Shown here in pieces: positions 5,267 to 6,295 of a stretch of 6,295 bases of DNA. How positions within the stretch are numbered: position 1 is the first letter of the stretch; each line of letters starts with the position of its first letter. A program made the translations under genes and the position numbers. The notes beneath the pieces are model-generated. The model did not search any database. It was not told where the DNA came from and saw nothing but the letters and a program-made list of their open reading frames with translations. Source of the DNA: Thermoanaerobaculales bacterium. Lineage in GTDB: Bacteria > Acidobacteriota > Thermoanaerobaculia > Thermoanaerobaculales > Sulfomarinibacteraceae. The DNA lies in NCBI GenBank assembly GCA_029938595.1, contig JAOZUP010000248.1, forward strand, positions 1 through 6,295. The letters run 5' to 3'.

Positions 5267-6016
5267 TCAATGTTCTTCCGCCCCGACGGCGCCCTGCAGA
5301 TAGGCCATCGTGAGCATGATGAAAATGAAGGCCTGCAGGAAAGAGCCAAAAATGCCCAGACCCATCATCGGCCACGGAACCACGAACGGGAACATGATGA
5401 AAAAGATGCCGGTGGCGGTGTGCTCCCCAAAGATATTGCCGAAGAGCCGCAGTGCCAGCGACAGGATCCGCGCCAAGTGGGAGATGATCTCGATCGGCAC
5501 CATCAGGGGCGCCAGTATGGGCAGCGGGCCGGCGAAGTGCTTGAGGTACTTGAAGAGGCCGTTGTCCCTGATACCGACGATGTTGTAAAAGATAAACGCC
5601 GTGATGGACAGCGCAAAGGTCGTATTGAGATTGGCTGTCGGCGGCTGCACGAAGTAAAACAGACCGAAGATATTGCCGACAAAGATGAAGACCGCGAGGC
5701 CCATGATGAACGGCATGAAACGCTTTCCGAAACCAGGGCCGACAACGTCCTCGATGAGTTCCTCGAGGCCGCTGAGCAGGAGCTCGAAGACCTGCTGCAC
5801 CTTTCCCGGCGAATCGATCGACAAACGACGGCTGGTGGGAATCAAAACCGCAGCCACCAGCACCACTACCAGCATCGCCATCACCACGTGGTCCGGCAAC
5901 CAGTAACCCGCCTCGTGGAGCCCCATGAGCTCCTGGTAGCGGGCACTGGAATCCCCTAACAGGGCGATCAGGAGTTTGTTTACCGGGTGATAGAGAAACG
6001 AGACCGCGTGTTCCAA
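5267..6016 (-). CDS. atpB: ATP synthase F0 subunit a
   Basis: The stator membrane subunit that forms the ion half-channels against the c-ring. The 249-residue product has the usual five to six membrane segments. Hallmarks are PPTANLNTT (125-133), PIEIISHLAR (174-183), and SLALRLFGNIFGEH (186-199) with the essential Arg190. The last helix contains LQAFIFIMLTMAYL (227-240), with the conserved Gln228. The start is a TTG at 6016 giving MEH..., a common N-terminus for this family. AGGAGG is five bases upstream (GGAGG also eight), and the atpI stop ends one base before it, so translation is probably coupled. An ATG at 6021 overlapping the atpI stop is out of frame and leads to only 13 codons. Confidence 0.96.
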   Translation of the reverse strand: MEHAVSFLYHPVNKLLIALLGDSSARYQELMGLHEAGYWLPDHVVMAMLVVVLVAAVLIPTSRRLSIDSPGKVQQVFELLLSGLEELIEDVVGPGFGKRFMPFIMGLAVFIFVGNIFGLFYFVQPPTANLNTTFALSITAFIFYNIVGIRDNGLFKYLKHFAGPLPILAPLMVPIEIISHLARILSLALRLFGNIFGEHTATGIFFIMFPFVVPWPMMGLGIFGSFLQAFIFIMLTMAYLQGAVGAEEH

Positions 6017-6017
6017 A

Positions 6018-6295
6018 TCATCCTCCTCCGACTCGCACCCGGCGGAGCCCTTCGATCACGAGAGCCACCACCAACGTTGAGAACCCGAACGCCACCGCAA
6101 CCGCGTCGACCCGCGGCACCATTACGAGGGCCGCGAGAATGCCGGCGAGGAGGGTCAGGCGACCGAGAATCCGCAGCACGGTCCAGCGGTCGAACCGCGG
6201 TCTGCCGGGCTGAACCACCCGATCCACGATTACCTCCAGCCAACGAAAATTGATCATAGCCACCAGCCCCGCCGCGGTCAAGCTCAAAGCGCCCA
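6018..6295 (-). CDS. atpI: AtpI-like ATP synthase accessory protein (5' end beyond window)
   Basis: The C-terminal ~91 residues of a small membrane protein immediately upstream of atpB. The segment GALSLTAAGLVAMINFRWLE resembles the conserved Gly...Asn-Phe...Leu block of the ATP synthase I family (AtpI). Two further hydrophobic helices follow, ending at a basic C-terminus. AtpI proteins help assemble the c-ring and often head the F0 operon, which fits this position. The frame is open to the right edge, so a TTG at 6287 is unlikely to be the real start and the first membrane segment is missing from the window. The stop (6020-6018) is one base from the atpB start. Family similarity is modest in this fast-evolving group, so the call relies partly on position. 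Confidence 0.75.
   Translation of the reverse strand, partial: GALSLTAAGLVAMINFRWLEVIVDRVVQPGRPRFDRWTVLRILGRLTLLAGILAALVMVPRVDAVAVAFGFSTLVVALVIEGLRRVRVGGG
6022..6029 (-). promoter_or_regulatory. Shine-Dalgarno site for the TTG start of atpB
   Basis: GGAGGAGG, inside the last codons of atpI, lies five to eight bases from the TTG at 6016. It supports this rare start codon because no other in-frame start upstream has a comparable site. Confidence 0.75.

Noticed and set aside
5231..5959. 242-codon plus-strand open frame rich in charged residues.
   Set aside because: It is antisense to atpB, which is unambiguous; the charged composition is the mirror of membrane-helix codons.
6285..6287. TTG at 6287 as the start of the AtpI-like protein.
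   Set aside because: The frame continues open to the window edge and family resemblance begins before this codon, so the real start lies outside.

Overview
This is a GC-rich, gene-dense window of ordinary bacterial chromosome with two truncated edge genes. Most of it is housekeeping: purine synthesis, the membrane sector of ATP synthase and a redox-type sigma factor. The organism looks like a Gram-negative, high-GC bacterium. An Acidobacteriota-like lineage would fit the F0-only atp cluster, the subunit c with a cleavable leader and the period-8 intergenic repeats, but this is inference and no marker gene settles it.

Left block. The 5' half of purA (adenylosuccinate synthase) runs off the left edge on the minus strand. 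It faces a plus-strand run of three genes across an 85-bp divergent promoter region: a DUF502 membrane protein that may be translated from a leaderless mRNA, an exported double-domain VOC (glyoxalase-fold) protein, and a 72-residue Gly/Tyr-rich lipoprotein. The last two share an ATGA start/stop overlap, so they are probably translationally coupled. This small envelope cassette is the least characterised protein-coding part of the window.

Middle block. A G-rich/C-rich inverted repeat with an 8-bp period separates the cassette from a convergent VAT-1-like quinone oxidoreductase. Upstream of that gene is a 377-bp gene-free stretch holding a long, near-perfect hairpin repeat (33 pairs, REP/MITE-like), a second bulged hairpin and a canonical terminator.

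Right block. The terminator ends an ECF sigma factor of the SigR/SigH type that has no anti-sigma gene beside it. Its longest open frame begins at a TTG that is really the -35 box (TTGACA) of its own promoter; the real start is a GTG 48 bp further in. Beyond it lies atpI-atpB-atpE on the same strand, closed by its own terminator. The F0 b subunit and the F1 genes are therefore not immediately downstream, which indicates a split atp locus. Subunit c has a signal-peptide-like leader and an ion-site residue set (Gln, Glu-Ser, Tyr) intermediate between the proton and sodium types.

No CRISPR array, tRNA, rRNA, transposase or phage gene is visible. I did not find a clear new defence or mobile system. 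The strongest candidates for novelty are the VOC/lipoprotein cassette and the two intergenic repeat structures.
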